Assembly (NCBI GenBank): GCA_021828475.1
Contig: JAJZIY010000016.1
Coordinates: 1-55,437 of the forward strand
Direction of reading: 5' to 3'
DNA: 55,437 bases
Origin: Actinomycetes bacterium
Lineage (GTDB): Bacteria > Actinomycetota > Acidimicrobiia > Acidimicrobiales > Palsa-688
Under the pieces are notes generated by a model that was not told the origin of the DNA, did no database searches, and saw only the letters and a list, made by a program, of their open reading frames with translations. Position 1 is the first letter of the stretch; each line of letters starts with the position of its first letter. This document shows, one piece after another, positions 18,581 to 28,040 of the stretch. The position numbers and the translations under genes are program-made.

Positions 18581-20575
18581 ATGCCGCCAGGCAGCGCCCC
18601 CGGGCGCGCCCCCGGGTTGCTCGCCGACCTTGGCGGCCGCTGGGCGGCGGCGCAGGCGGACGACGAGCTGCGCCGTGAGGCGCCGCTGGCAGCCTACGAC
18701 GACGCGTCCTGGAGCTCGGCAGAGATCCCCGGGAGCTGGCACGGCGCCACCGGTCCCGGGCTGCCCGGAGGGCCGGTCCTCTACAGGCGGCATTTCGAGG
18801 CTGCGCTGCCGGCGCCCGGAATGCGGGCCTGGCTGTTGGCCGACCGCATCTTCTACGAGGCCGACATCTGGCTGGACGGGAGGTACCTCGGCGATGCCGA
18901 GGGATGGTTCTTCCCGCATGCGTTCGAGGTGACCGAGCTCATGACCAGGGACGTGGAGCACGTCGTGGCGATGGAGGTCCGCAGTCCCGCTCCCACGGCC
19001 GCTCTGGCGGGAGCCGGCCTGTCCGGTGTGTGGGGCGACCCCGGCTTCGCCGGCGAGAGCACCAACCATGCAGGTGTCTGGGGGCCTGTGCAGGTCGTCG
19101 CGACAGGCCCGGCCCGCCTGCGCTCGCTGCGGCTCGCCTGCCAGCACGCAGGTCGGCAGCGAGCGGTGCTGGCCGTGTCGGCTCTCGTCGACTGCTCGGA
19201 GAGCCTCGCCGCCGAAGTCGTGACCGACGTCGTGCTGGAGAGCACGGGCGCCGTCGTTGCGTCGACCAGCCGGCGGCACCCCCTGGCACCCGGCGTCAAC
19301 CGCCTGCACTGGCGGGTGGAGGTGGAGGAGCCAGAGCTGTGGTGGCCCGTCGGTGCAGGCGCGCAGCCGCTGTACCGTGTGGCGGTCAGGGCCCTTTGTG
19401 CCGGGGAGGCCAGTGACAGCGTCGAGTACCTAACGGGGCTCCGCCAGGTGAGGGGCCAGGACATGCGCTGGTCCGTCAACGGAGTGCCCGTGTTCCTCAT
19501 GGCGGCCGGGATCGCGCCTCCCGTCGGGGCGGGCCCCGGCGGAGGGGAGGGCGACGGGGCCGGCGGCGGGTGGCAGGCCGGCGAGGTCGATGCCCTGCTT
19601 GCCGCCGGCTTCAACGCGGTGCGGCCGAGGGGGCACGTCGCCGGCCCGGCGTTCTACCAGGCTGCCGACAGGTCTGGGCTGCTCGTGCTCCAGGACCTGC
19701 CGCTCGTCTCCGGCTCGCGCCGCCTGCGCTCCCAGGCGGTGCGCCAGGCCGGGGAGCTGGTGTACCTGCTCGGGCACCATCCGAGCATCGTCGCGTGGGG
19801 ACCGGCCAGCTCCATCGGCGGTGCGGCGGCGGGTGAGCCGGCGCGGCTCCTGCTCACCTCCGAACGACGGGTCGGAGGGGGCCGGCGCCTGTCCCGGTCG
19901 CTGGTCACGAGCGTGCACCGCGCCCTGGAGCGTGCGGACCGTTCGCGGCCCACGGTGCCGCCGGCGGGGCGCCCGCGCTGGGCCGGAGGCCGGGGCGTGG
20001 CCCGTTCGGCGGCCCTCTGGCCCGCGTCCGTCCGCTTCCCCGTGCTCGACCTCCTGCAGGGTGCAGGACCGGGGTGGCTGCGGCGGGCCGTGGAGGAGAC
20101 GCGCAAGTTGCGCATGCACCCCGCCGGTGGCTTCCTGCTGCGCGCCGGGGGGTCGTTCGTGCCCGAGCCCTGGCCCGCTGCCGAGGTGCTGGCCTCCTGC
20201 GGCCCCCTGCTGGTGGTCGCCGAATGGCCCGCAGCGACCTACCGGCCCGGGTCGTCCGCCCGGCTGGCGCTGCACGTCGTCAACGAGACCGCCGACGCTG
20301 TCGACGGCGCGGTCGTTACAGCTTCGGTGTCGTGGCCGGGCGGCGGCCGGGAGGTGTCCTTCACCGGACGGGTGGCGGCCCGCGCCGTGACCTATGTCGG
20401 GCGGCTGGCGTTCTCCCTGCCGGGCGGCCCGGGCAAGGGGGGCCGGGTGGCGCCGCAGGAGGTTGCGGGCGCGGCCGTGGTGGTGCGGCTGCGCCTTGTC
20501 GACGCCGGCGGCAGGGCGCTTGCGGCCAACGTCTACACCTCCGCTCTGGGTGCTGCCCGCCCGGTTGCGAACTGA
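18581..20575 (+). CDS. Glycoside hydrolase family 2-like protein, probably catalytically inactive
   Basis: Protein of 664 residues with GH2 architecture. The N-terminal jelly-roll sugar-binding domain (about 15-175) has IPGSWHG, YRRHFE, DIWLDGRYLG and NHAGVWGPVQV; an Ig-like domain (about 180-300) contains PELWWPVGAGAQPLY; then comes a TIM-barrel-like part (GFNAVRPRGHVAGP, LLVLQDLPLV, GHHPSIVAWGP). In active GH2 enzymes the segment after HPSIVAW contains Asn-Glu, the acid/base; here it reads GPASSIGG and no Glu nucleophile segment is evident. The C-terminal 120 residues look like another beta domain. No signal peptide is apparent. It may bind rather than cut glycans. Confidence 0.72.
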   Translation: MPPGSAPGRAPGLLADLGGRWAAAQADDELRREAPLAAYDDASWSSAEIPGSWHGATGPGLPGGPVLYRRHFEAALPAPGMRAWLLADRIFYEADIWLDGRYLGDAEGWFFPHAFEVTELMTRDVEHVVAMEVRSPAPTAALAGAGLSGVWGDPGFAGESTNHAGVWGPVQVVATGPARLRSLRLACQHAGRQRAVLAVSALVDCSESLAAEVVTDVVLESTGAVVASTSRRHPLAPGVNRLHWRVEVEEPELWWPVGAGAQPLYRVAVRALCAGEASDSVEYLTGLRQVRGQDMRWSVNGVPVFLMAAGIAPPVGAGPGGGEGDGAGGGWQAGEVDALLAAGFNAVRPRGHVAGPAFYQAADRSGLLVLQDLPLVSGSRRLRSQAVRQAGELVYLLGHHPSIVAWGPASSIGGAAAGEPARLLLTSERRVGGGRRLSRSLVTSVHRALERADRSRPTVPPAGRPRWAGGRGVARSAALWPASVRFPVLDLLQGAGPGWLRRAVEETRKLRMHPAGGFLLRAGGSFVPEPWPAAEVLASCGPLLVVAEWPAATYRPGSSARLALHVVNETADAVDGAVVTASVSWPGGGREVSFTGRVAARAVTYVGRLAFSLPGGPGKGGRVAPQEVAGAAVVVRLRLVDAGGRALAANVYTSALGAARPVAN

Positions 20576-20587
20576 TAGATCTGGAGG

Positions 20588-20974
20588 GTGGTCCGGTTCC
20601 TTTCGCCTGAGTGGTTCGAGCAGCTCGAAGCGGCCCAGGCAGTGGGCACCCCGACGAGCCTCCCCGGGCAGCTGGTGGTGGAGGTACTGGTGCGCGATGC
20701 GCCCGAGGGCGAGGTACGGTACCAGGTGGTGGTGTACGACGGCAGCGCGGTTGTACTTGGCCCTCCCAGGGCGCTCCTAACGGCCCAGGTGCGCCTGGAG
20801 AGCGACTACGCGACGCTCTCCGGGATAGCCTCAGGCTCGCTCACGCCCGTCGATGCGCTCTCGAGCGGGCGAGCCCGGTTCTCGGGCGACGCGGCCGCCC
20901 TCAACGGCGGGGGCCGGCGCCTGGGTACCTTCGACCTCCTCCCACCCGCGGTCCGTTCCGGTACGAGCTTTTGA
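20588..20974 (+). CDS. SCP2-like sterol/lipid carrier family protein
   Basis: Protein of 128 residues. The N-terminus VRFLSPEWFEQLEAA and the pattern YQVVVYDGSAVVLGP, DYATLSGIASGSLTPVDAL and RFSGDAAAL match small actinobacterial SCP2-fold proteins, which have a hydrophobic cavity for lipids or acyl groups. Only GTG 20588 is available as a start because an in-frame stop lies just upstream, and the GGAGG preceding it is too close for normal use. It follows the glycosidase-like gene by 12 bp and precedes the DUF2510 gene by 6 bp, so the three probably form a transcript. Ligand and role are unknown. Confidence 0.65.
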   Translation: MVRFLSPEWFEQLEAAQAVGTPTSLPGQLVVEVLVRDAPEGEVRYQVVVYDGSAVVLGPPRALLTAQVRLESDYATLSGIASGSLTPVDALSSGRARFSGDAAALNGGGRRLGTFDLLPPAVRSGTSF

Positions 20975-20980
20975 TGAGCG

Positions 20981-21865
20981 ATGGAGCGCTACCTGCCTTC
21001 CAAGCCGGGTTGGTACCGGGACCCTGACCATCCCAGGGCGCTGCGCTACTGGGACGGCCGGAGCTGGACCGGGCTCTCCCGGCCACGCCCGGCCTGGTAC
21101 ATCGGGACGGACCGGTTCGAGGTGGACGGCGCCACCGACCGCTCCTGCGAAGGGCCTGCACACCCCCACGAGCTGCGCGAGCCGGTGGCGAGCGGTGCCT
21201 GGTCGCGCGACTGGTTGCCATGGCGGCCACGGCAGGCCGACAACCCGTGGCCCAGGGCGCCCGGCACCGGTGCCCCCCGACCCTGGCACCCGCCACGGCC
21301 TGCTCCTGCGGTCCGGCTCGGTCCCGCCCGTAAGCCCCTACTGGCCATGGTCTGCCTCATGGTCGTGGCGGTGGCAGTCGTCGTGTCCAGCGTGGCCTTC
21401 ATCACCCCTTATGACCTCCAGCGCCCGGCGCCCATCGCGGTAGCTCCGGTGCAGTCCAAACCGGTCACCCTGGCCAACCGGGCGTGTGCCGCCACGTTGC
21501 CGTCCGTGCGCCGTGCGATCCTGGCCGGAGACGATGCCGCGGCGCTTGCGGCTGCCGCAGGCGAGCTGGACCACCTGCGCCAGCGGATCGCGGCTCTGTC
21601 CTGGGCGCAGGGACAGCAAGGGCCGGTCGACGAGTGGCTGGGGACGCTCGCCGAGATCGGCCGGGACCAGCGCGAGTACGCAGACATACTGAGAGCGCTC
21701 GGTGCCGGCGGTGTACACCCACCTCCCACCCTGGGCCCAGCTGCCCGTTCACGGGCGCGGGCTGTCATGCTGGACGCTTCGGTGACCGCCTCGAAGGCTG
21801 ACCGATTCAGCGCCAACCTCTCGCTCGGGCAGGTGTGCCGCCTGCGGCTCGGCCAGGCCGCCTGA
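20981..21865 (+). CDS. DUF2510-domain membrane protein
   Basis: Protein of 294 residues. It opens with a DUF2510 motif (KPGWYRDPDHPRALRYWDGRSWTG split over about 8-31), a WW-like segment typical of actinobacterial membrane proteins. A Pro/Arg-rich cytoplasmic stretch leads to one membrane helix at about 118-141 (LLAMVCLMVVAVAVVVSSVAF), after which about 150 residues are probably outside the cell and helical, with a cysteine pair (NRACAATL, GQVCRLRL) that could form a disulfide. ATG 20981 lies 6 bp after the previous stop. No enzymatic motif is visible; a role at the envelope is a guess from topology. Confidence 0.75.
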   Translation: MERYLPSKPGWYRDPDHPRALRYWDGRSWTGLSRPRPAWYIGTDRFEVDGATDRSCEGPAHPHELREPVASGAWSRDWLPWRPRQADNPWPRAPGTGAPRPWHPPRPAPAVRLGPARKPLLAMVCLMVVAVAVVVSSVAFITPYDLQRPAPIAVAPVQSKPVTLANRACAATLPSVRRAILAGDDAAALAAAAGELDHLRQRIAALSWAQGQQGPVDEWLGTLAEIGRDQREYADILRALGAGGVHPPPTLGPAARSRARAVMLDASVTASKADRFSANLSLGQVCRLRLGQAA

Positions 21866-21893
21866 ACTCGAGCGAAGAACCGGTCCGAGACAG

Positions 21894-21923
21894 TTGCGAC
21901 TCGGGCGCTCCAGGCGGGATAGT
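21894..21923 (+). promoter_or_regulatory. Candidate sigma-70-type promoter for the 71-residue protein
   Basis: TTGCGA (21894-21899) and GATAGT (21918-21923) are 18 bp apart. Transcription would start near 21930, inside the perfect palindrome at 21925-21940. Confidence 0.45.
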
Positions 21924-21924
21924 G

Positions 21925-21940
21925 GTAACCCTAGGGTTAC
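21925..21940. promoter_or_regulatory. 16-bp perfect palindrome, likely operator
   Basis: GTAACCCTAGGGTTAC is fully self-complementary and sits over the predicted transcription start, 28 bp before the ATG of the small acidic protein. Such a site would suit a dimeric repressor. No regulator gene is adjacent. Confidence 0.55.
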
Positions 21941-21967
21941 TAGAGGCGAACTCGGAGGTGCAGCGCA

Positions 21968-22183
21968 ATGCTCTGCGACGTCGTGGACGACCAGTTCCTC
22001 ACCAAGTACCGCGCTCTGCTCGACGCCGAAGACGAGGCGTTCGACGAGCTGGAGCACGCGTACGAGGAGGGTGACAGGGCTCACTTCGACATGGATCTGG
22101 CCGCATGGCGCGCCGCCGTCGAGCGTAAGCTCTCGTACCTCCACCGCCTGGGCTTGGTGAGCCCCCCGGTCCTGGCCCACTGA
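21968..22183 (+). CDS. Small acidic helical protein of unknown function
   Basis: A 71-residue protein from ATG 21968, with a strong ribosome binding site GGAGGTG at 21954-21960 (7-bp spacing). It is rich in Asp, Glu and Ala and probably an alpha-helical hairpin: DEAFDELEHAYEEGDRAHF, then LAAWRAAVERKLSYLHRLG. I do not recognise the family. It has its own promoter-like sequence with a palindrome over the start site and a hairpin with a T-rich end downstream, so it looks like an independently regulated single-gene unit. The strong translation signals support a real gene. Confidence 0.7.
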   Translation: MLCDVVDDQFLTKYRALLDAEDEAFDELEHAYEEGDRAHFDMDLAAWRAAVERKLSYLHRLGLVSPPVLAH

Positions 22184-22227
22184 TCCCCGCCGCCTCCGGG
22201 CCCGGGCAGCACGGTGCAACCGGCTGG

Positions 22228-22250
22228 CGGGCATGGCCGTGCCCGGTCTT
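22228..22250 (+). terminator. Intrinsic terminator after the small acidic protein
   Basis: Stem CGGGCA/TGCCCG (22228-22233, 22240-22245) followed by GTCTTT. Confidence 0.5.
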
Positions 22251-22292
22251 TCGGCGGACCACACCCACCGCCAGGGCCTCATGGGCCGGTCG

Positions 22293-22325
22293 CCCAGGCC
22301 CGGGCTGTCGAGGCCCGGGCCTGGG
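22293..22325. terminator. Terminator hairpin downstream of mdh
   Basis: Perfect 13-bp stem CCCAGGCCCGGGC/GCCCGGGCCTGGG with a 7-nt loop, just beyond the mdh stop at 22338. Confidence 0.6.
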
Positions 22326-22337
22326 ACCGCGGGTGGC

Positions 22338-23342
<1,005 letters not shown>

Positions 23343-23361
23343 TGGGGATCCTTCGATCAGG

Positions 23362-24558
23362 TCAGAGGCGCTCGACGATGGCGCTTGCGAACTCGGACGT
23401 CTTTACTTCTTTGGCGCCCTCCATCTGGCGGGCGAAGTCATAGGTGACGACCTTGTCGGCGATCGTCTGTTCCATGGCGCGGACGATGTCGTCGGCCGCC
23501 GCCTGCCACCCCAGGTGCTCGAGCATGAGCACTCCGGAGAGCAGGACCGATCCCGGGTTGACCTTGTCCTGGCCGGCGTACTTCGGGGCGGTGCCGTGGG
23601 TGGCCTCGAATATGCCGTGGCCGGTCACGTAGTTGATGTTGGCGCCCGGGGCGATACCGATCCCGCCCACCTGGGCGGCGATGGCATCCGACAGGTAGTC
23701 GCCGTTGAGGTTGGTGGTGGCGATGACGTCGAAGTCCTCGGGGCGTGTGAGCACCTGCTGCAGGGTGATATCGGCGATGTTGTCCTTGACGAGCACCTTG
23801 TCGCCGGGCTTGCCCCCGCAGTCGTCCCAGCCCACCGCGACGTCGGCGAACTCCTCGCGGGTGACCTCGTAACCCCACTTGCGGAAGGCGCCCTCGGTGA
23901 ACTTCTGGATATTGCCCTTGTGGACCAGCGTGACCGATTTGCGCCCGTGGTCGACGGCGTACTGCACGGCCGCCCGGACCAGGCGCTTGCTTGCGGTCTC
24001 CGAGATCGGCTTTATGCCCACTCCCGAGTCCTTGCGGATGTCCCATCCGTACTGCTCGCGCAGGATCTCTATGAGCTTTGCGGCTTCGGGCGTGCCCTCT
24101 TCGAGCTCGAGACCGGCGTAGATGTCTTCGGTGTTCTCCCGGAAGATGACCATGTCGACCAGCTCGGGCCGCTTGACCGGTGAAGGCACGCCCTGGAACC
24201 AGCGGACCGGGCGTAGGCAGACGTACAGGTCGAGCAACTGGCGCAGGGCCACGTTGAGCGAGCGGAAGCCCCCTCCGATGGGCGTGGTCAGGGGGCCCTT
24301 GATACCGATGAGGTACTCGCGAAAGGTGCTCAGCGTCTCGTCGGGCAGCCAGCTGCCCGTCTGGTTGAACGCCTTCTCACCGGCCAGCACCTCTTTCCAG
24401 GCGATCCTGAGCCCGTGCTTGGCGACCGCCGCGTCCATGACGCTCTTGGCGGCCGGCCAGATGTCCACACCGGTACCGTCGCCCTCGATGAAGGGGATTA
24501 TGGGCTCGTCGGGCACCTGAAGTCTGCCGTCGGGCCCCATTGTGATCTTTTCGGCCAT
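23362..24558 (-). CDS. icd: Isocitrate dehydrogenase, NADP-dependent
   Basis: Enzyme of 398 residues of the E. coli-like dimeric class; decarboxylates isocitrate to 2-oxoglutarate. [10 protein letters not shown] keeps the substrate-contacting serine that is the phosphorylation site in E. coli, and [24 protein letters not shown] and [16 protein letters not shown] are present. Lys-Tyr in the last motif is the NADP-specificity signature. No kinase/phosphatase gene is nearby. ATG 24558 heads the icd-mdh pair and is divergent from the methyltransferase gene, with about 58 bp for both promoters. Confidence 0.96.
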   Translation of the reverse strand: MAEKITMGPDGRLQVPDEPIIPFIEGDGTGVDIWPAAKSVMDAAVAKHGLRIAWKEVLAGEKAFNQTGSWLPDETLSTFREYLIGIKGPLTTPIGGGFRSLNVALRQLLDLYVCLRPVRWFQGVPSPVKRPELVDMVIFRENTEDIYAGLELEEGTPEAAKLIEILREQYGWDIRKDSGVGIKPISETASKRLVRAAVQYAVDHGRKSVTLVHKGNIQKFTEGAFRKWGYEVTREEFADVAVGWDDCGGKPGDKVLVKDNIADITLQQVLTRPEDFDVIATTNLNGDYLSDAIAAQVGGIGIAPGANINYVTGHGIFEATHGTAPKYAGQDKVNPGSVLLSGVLMLEHLGWQAAADDIVRAMEQTIADKVVTYDFARQMEGAKEVKTSEFASAIVERL

Positions 24559-24616
24559 GGCCCGTTAGCCTACGCCCGCACGGCGGGGGGAGCGCCAGCC
24601 GGCGCGGTATCTTCGG

Positions 24617-25513
24617 GTGGTGAGCGCCTCCTGCGTGCCACGGGCGCCCGAAGGCGTGCTGTTGGGCGACAATCTGGACATCCTCCGGTCCTTGCCCGAC
24701 GCAAGCGTGGACCTGGTCTACGTCGACCCGCCCTTCGGCACCGGCCAGCTGCGCCGGCTGCGCTCCATCCAGACCGGCAAGGGCACGGCCACCCGCCGCG
24801 GCTTCGCAGGCCGCACCTACAGCTACGAGGTCGTGTCCGACCGCGGCTACCACGACGACCTGGCCCTGGAGGAGTACCTGGATTTCCTCTACGTCCGCCT
24901 GCGCGAGATGCACAGGGTGCTGGCACCGTGCGGCTCACTGTACCTGCACCTGGACTTCCACGCAGTCCACTACGCCCGCTTGGTGATGGACGAGGTGTTC
25001 GGAGCCGAGCGCTTCCTCAACGAGGTCGTCTGGGCCTACGACTACGGAGGCAGGGCGAGGGACCGCTGGCCCCGCAAGCACGACAACATCCTGTGGTACG
25101 CCAAGTCCGACCGCTGGACCTTCAACACGGGCGACATCGACCGCATCCCCTACATGGCGCCGGGCCTGGTCGGGCCGGACAAGGCTGCGCTCGGCAAGCT
25201 GCCGACCGACACCTGGTGGCTGACCATCGTGCCGACCAGCGGCACCGAGAGGACCGGCTACCCCACCCAGAAGCCGCTCAAGCTCCTGGAGAGGATCGTG
25301 GCGGCTTCGAGCAGCCCCGGAGAGCTGGTGGCCGACTTCTTCTGCGGCAGCGGCACCACCGGGGCCGCAGCCCAGCGCCTCGGCCGGAGGTACCTGATGG
25401 TCGACTGCAACCCGGAGGCGGTGGAGATCGCCCGCCGTCGGGTGGGTGCAGGCCCGCCGGGCACCGGACCGCAGCCCAGCGCCTCGGCCGGGCCGGCCCG
25501 TCCCCGAGGCTGA
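24617..25513 (+). CDS. Orphan site-specific DNA methyltransferase (beta-class type)
   Basis: Protein of 298 residues. Motif IV DPPFG lies near residue 40 (VDLVYVDPPFGTG) and the AdoMet-binding motif I near the C-terminus (VADFFCGSGTTGAAA), the motif order of beta-class amino-methyltransferases acting on adenine N6 or cytosine N4. TGYPTQKPLKLLERI is the conserved segment before motif I. No restriction enzyme gene is adjacent, so it is either a regulatory solitary enzyme like CcrM or a remnant. Starts at GTG 24617 or 24620. The last 25 residues are low complexity. Target sequence cannot be read from the gene. Confidence 0.88.
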   Translation: MVSASCVPRAPEGVLLGDNLDILRSLPDASVDLVYVDPPFGTGQLRRLRSIQTGKGTATRRGFAGRTYSYEVVSDRGYHDDLALEEYLDFLYVRLREMHRVLAPCGSLYLHLDFHAVHYARLVMDEVFGAERFLNEVVWAYDYGGRARDRWPRKHDNILWYAKSDRWTFNTGDIDRIPYMAPGLVGPDKAALGKLPTDTWWLTIVPTSGTERTGYPTQKPLKLLERIVAASSSPGELVADFFCGSGTTGAAAQRLGRRYLMVDCNPEAVEIARRRVGAGPPGTGPQPSASAGPARPRG

Positions 25514-25546
25514 GGCCGGCACCCGCCCACGGTCGGGCCGGCGGGC

Positions 25547-26419
25547 TCAGACCCGGGCGGAGAGGCCGAGGTCGGCGTGTATGCGCCTGGTGGCCTCCGA
25601 ACGGTTGAGGGTGTAGAAATGCAAGCCCGGAGCGCCCTTCTCCAGCAATTGGGCGCACAGCTCCGTCGCCACCTCGGTGCCGACCCGGGAGACCTCTTCG
25701 GGGCCACCGCTGTGCCCGGCCGCCTCGAGGCGTTCGACCAGCCAGGCCGGGACGGCACAACCCATGGATGCCATCCGGGGTACCGAGGCGAGGGACAGGA
25801 CGGGCATGATCCCGGGGAGCACCGGCTTGTCGAGGCCCCTGCTGTCGAGGTCGTCCACCAGGGCCAGGTAGTCCGCCGCCTCGAAGAAGAACTGGGTGAC
25901 GGCAAAGTCGGCGTGCCGCAGCTTGTGGGCCAGGTGGCGCCTGTCGGCGGCGAGGCTGCGCGAGCGGGGGTGCCCAGCAGGGTGTGCGGCCACGCCGACG
26001 CAGAAACCACCCACCGCCCTGGCCAGGTCCACGAGCTCGGCAGCGTGCTGGAGCTCGCTGGTGACCTGGTCGCCGTCGGGGCTCGTCACGGGGTCCCCGG
26101 CGAGGGCCATGAGGTTTTCGATGCCGGCCTTGCGGAACGACACCAGGATGTCGGCCAGCTCCAGGCGGCTGTGGCCGGCGCACACGAGGTGCGCCATGGG
26201 GTTGAGGGCGGTGAGGCGCAGCATGGACACCACCAGGTCGGTTGTGCGCTGGCGCGACGAGGGGCCGCCCCGGTAGGTCACCGATACGAACGAGGGGGCG
26301 AGAGGCTGCAGGTCGACCAGCGTCTGGACCAGACGCGCCTGCTCGGTATCGTTCTTGGGCGGGAAGAACTCGAAGGAGTAGGTCCTGCCCAGCGCCAGCA
26401 GGTCGGTGACCCTTGTCAT
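25547..26419 (-). CDS. metF: 5,10-methylenetetrahydrofolate reductase
   Basis: Enzyme of 290 residues; reduces methylenetetrahydrofolate to methyltetrahydrofolate for methionine synthesis using FAD. The N-terminus has the active-site glutamate in YSFEFFPPKN, then FVSVTYRGG, HLVCAGHSR, ALAGDP, FAVTQFFFE and PGIMPV. ATG 26419 gives this N-terminus and lies 19 bp after folD; the upstream GTG 26446 would overlap folD and adds nothing conserved. It is the last gene of the purN-folD-metF operon, tying folate flux to purine and methionine supply. Confidence 0.94.
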   Translation of the reverse strand: MTRVTDLLALGRTYSFEFFPPKNDTEQARLVQTLVDLQPLAPSFVSVTYRGGPSSRQRTTDLVVSMLRLTALNPMAHLVCAGHSRLELADILVSFRKAGIENLMALAGDPVTSPDGDQVTSELQHAAELVDLARAVGGFCVGVAAHPAGHPRSRSLAADRRHLAHKLRHADFAVTQFFFEAADYLALVDDLDSRGLDKPVLPGIMPVLSLASVPRMASMGCAVPAWLVERLEAAGHSGGPEEVSRVGTEVATELCAQLLEKGAPGLHFYTLNRSEATRRIHADLGLSARV

Positions 26420-26438
26420 CGGTCCAAGGATAAGGCGC

Positions 26439-27296
26439 TCAGGCACGGGCTGCGGCAGCAGCCACCGTGTTGCGCAGCAGCATGGCGATCGTGGTCACGC
26501 CCACGCCCCCTATGCGGGGCGTCACCCAGCCCGCCACCTCGGCGCAGCGCTCGTCCACGTCCGAGAGCAACTTGCGGCCCTCGAAGGTGAGGCCGCCGCC
26601 CACCACGCACGAGCCGGGGGCGACTACGTCGGGGGTGATCATGTTGGGCACGCCGGCAGCGCCCACGACGATGTCCGCACGCCTGGTGTACTCGGCCCAG
26701 TCCCGGACCCCGGTGTGCACGACGGTGACGGCGGCGTTGCAGCCCGGCTCCTTGAGCGAGAGCAGGAGCGCGAGAGGACGGCCGAGGGTCGGGCCCCGGC
26801 CCACCACCACGACCGAGCGGCCCCCGACGGGCACACCGTAGTGCGCCAGCATGGCCACGACGCCCATCGGTGTGCACGGCCGCGGGCGGCCGGCCTCCCC
26901 CAGGGCCAGGTAGCCGAGGTTGACGGGGTGCAGGCCGTCCGCGTCCTTGTCGGGCCGGACACGGGCCAGGGCCTGGTTGTAGTCGAAGCCGGCCGGCACC
27001 GGGTTCTGGATGAGGAAGCCGTCAACGCCGGCGTCGTCGTTGAGGCGGTCGACCGCTCGCAGCAGGTCGGCCTGAGTGGCCGTCTCCGGGAGGCGCACGT
27101 CCACGGACCTGATCCCGTACCGCTCGCACATCTCGTGCTTGCGGGCGACGTAGTGGGCGCTGGCCGGGTCGTCGCCGACGAGCACCGTGCCGAGCCCGAC
27201 CGTCCTGCCCTGTTGGCGCAGCGTCGCGACCCCGGTCGCCACCTCCGCGAGGGCGGCGTCCGCCACCGGTGCGCCTGACATGATCGTTGCCGTCAT
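26439..27296 (-). CDS. folD: Methylenetetrahydrofolate dehydrogenase/cyclohydrolase
   Basis: Bifunctional folate enzyme of 285 residues from ATG 27296 (an upstream in-frame start at 27311 adds five residues). Catalytic Tyr and Lys are in HYVARKHEMC; other motifs are DGFLIQNPVP, PDKDADGLHPVN, CTPMG and GRGPTLGRPLALLL. The usual GRSxxVGxP signature reads GRGPTLGRP and QLP reads QNP, so this is a diverged actinobacterial form. It interconverts methylene-, methenyl- and 10-formyl-tetrahydrofolate, feeding PurN encoded just upstream and MetF just downstream. Confidence 0.93.
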   Translation of the reverse strand: MTATIMSGAPVADAALAEVATGVATLRQQGRTVGLGTVLVGDDPASAHYVARKHEMCERYGIRSVDVRLPETATQADLLRAVDRLNDDAGVDGFLIQNPVPAGFDYNQALARVRPDKDADGLHPVNLGYLALGEAGRPRPCTPMGVVAMLAHYGVPVGGRSVVVVGRGPTLGRPLALLLSLKEPGCNAAVTVVHTGVRDWAEYTRRADIVVGAAGVPNMITPDVVAPGSCVVGGGLTFEGRKLLSDVDERCAEVAGWVTPRIGGVGVTTIAMLLRNTVAAAAARA

Positions 27297-27351
27297 CTGC
27301 CTCGCCTCCACGTCGGCCGTGGCTCCGCTCCGGGGTACGAGCCGCCGGCTT

Positions 27352-27975
27352 TCAGGGCTTCCACGTCGGTTGCTCCTCCACGAGCCGGCCGCCGGCGAGG
27401 CTGTCCATGAAGCGGCGGACCGTCTCGGGGTACAACCGCCGTTCGACCGATTTTATCCTTTCGTGCAGCGTGGCCTCGGTGTCACCCGGCTCAACGGGCA
27501 CCGTCTCCTGGGCCAGCACCGGCCCGTCGTCGACGTGCTCGGTGGCGATATGCACCGTCGTGCCCGTGACCCTCACTCCGGCGCCGAGCGCGTCGCGTAC
27601 AGCGTGCCACCCCCTGAACGCGGGCAGCAGTGCGGGGTGGGTGTTGAGGATCCGTCCTGGGAAGGCGGCGAACATCCCGGGCCCGAGGATGGTCCCGAAC
27701 CCGGCCATGGCGACGACGTCGGCCCCGTGCGAGCGCAGGGCTCCCACTACGAGGGATGTATAGGCGTCCCTGTCGAAGTCCCGTCCGAAGCTCTCTCGTA
27801 CCACCAGCTCGAAGGGCAGTCCGGCGGCTTCGGCCACCTCGAGCGCGCGGCAGGGCCGGTCTGCAACCACCACGGCCGCCTCTAGGCCGGCGGCGAGCAT
27901 CGCCTCGAGGATCGTGCCGCTGCCGGAGACGAGCACGGCCAGGCGCGGCGAAGCCGGCTTGTCGAAGGAGGCCAC
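27352..27975 (-). CDS. purN: Phosphoribosylglycinamide formyltransferase
   Basis: Enzyme of 207 residues of purine synthesis; transfers the formyl group of 10-formyl-tetrahydrofolate to GAR. Phosphate loop LVSGSGTILEAML; catalytic Asn and His in RILNTHPALLPAFRG, GTTVH, and Asp in EHVDDGPVLAQETV are all present. In many actinobacteria purN is followed by purH; here folD follows after 55 bp, supplying its cofactor. ATG 27975 has a plausible start. The gene is divergent from dedA with about 65 bp between starts. Confidence 0.94.
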   Translation of the reverse strand: MASFDKPASPRLAVLVSGSGTILEAMLAAGLEAAVVVADRPCRALEVAEAAGLPFELVVRESFGRDFDRDAYTSLVVGALRSHGADVVAMAGFGTILGPGMFAAFPGRILNTHPALLPAFRGWHAVRDALGAGVRVTGTTVHIATEHVDDGPVLAQETVPVEPGDTEATLHERIKSVERRLYPETVRRFMDSLAGGRLVEEQPTWKP

Positions 27976-28040
27976 GCCAAGAACTTAGTCCTTGTTATGG
28001 TGGTCTGGATGAGGCCCCCGGCCCTGCACCTCGGCGCCCG

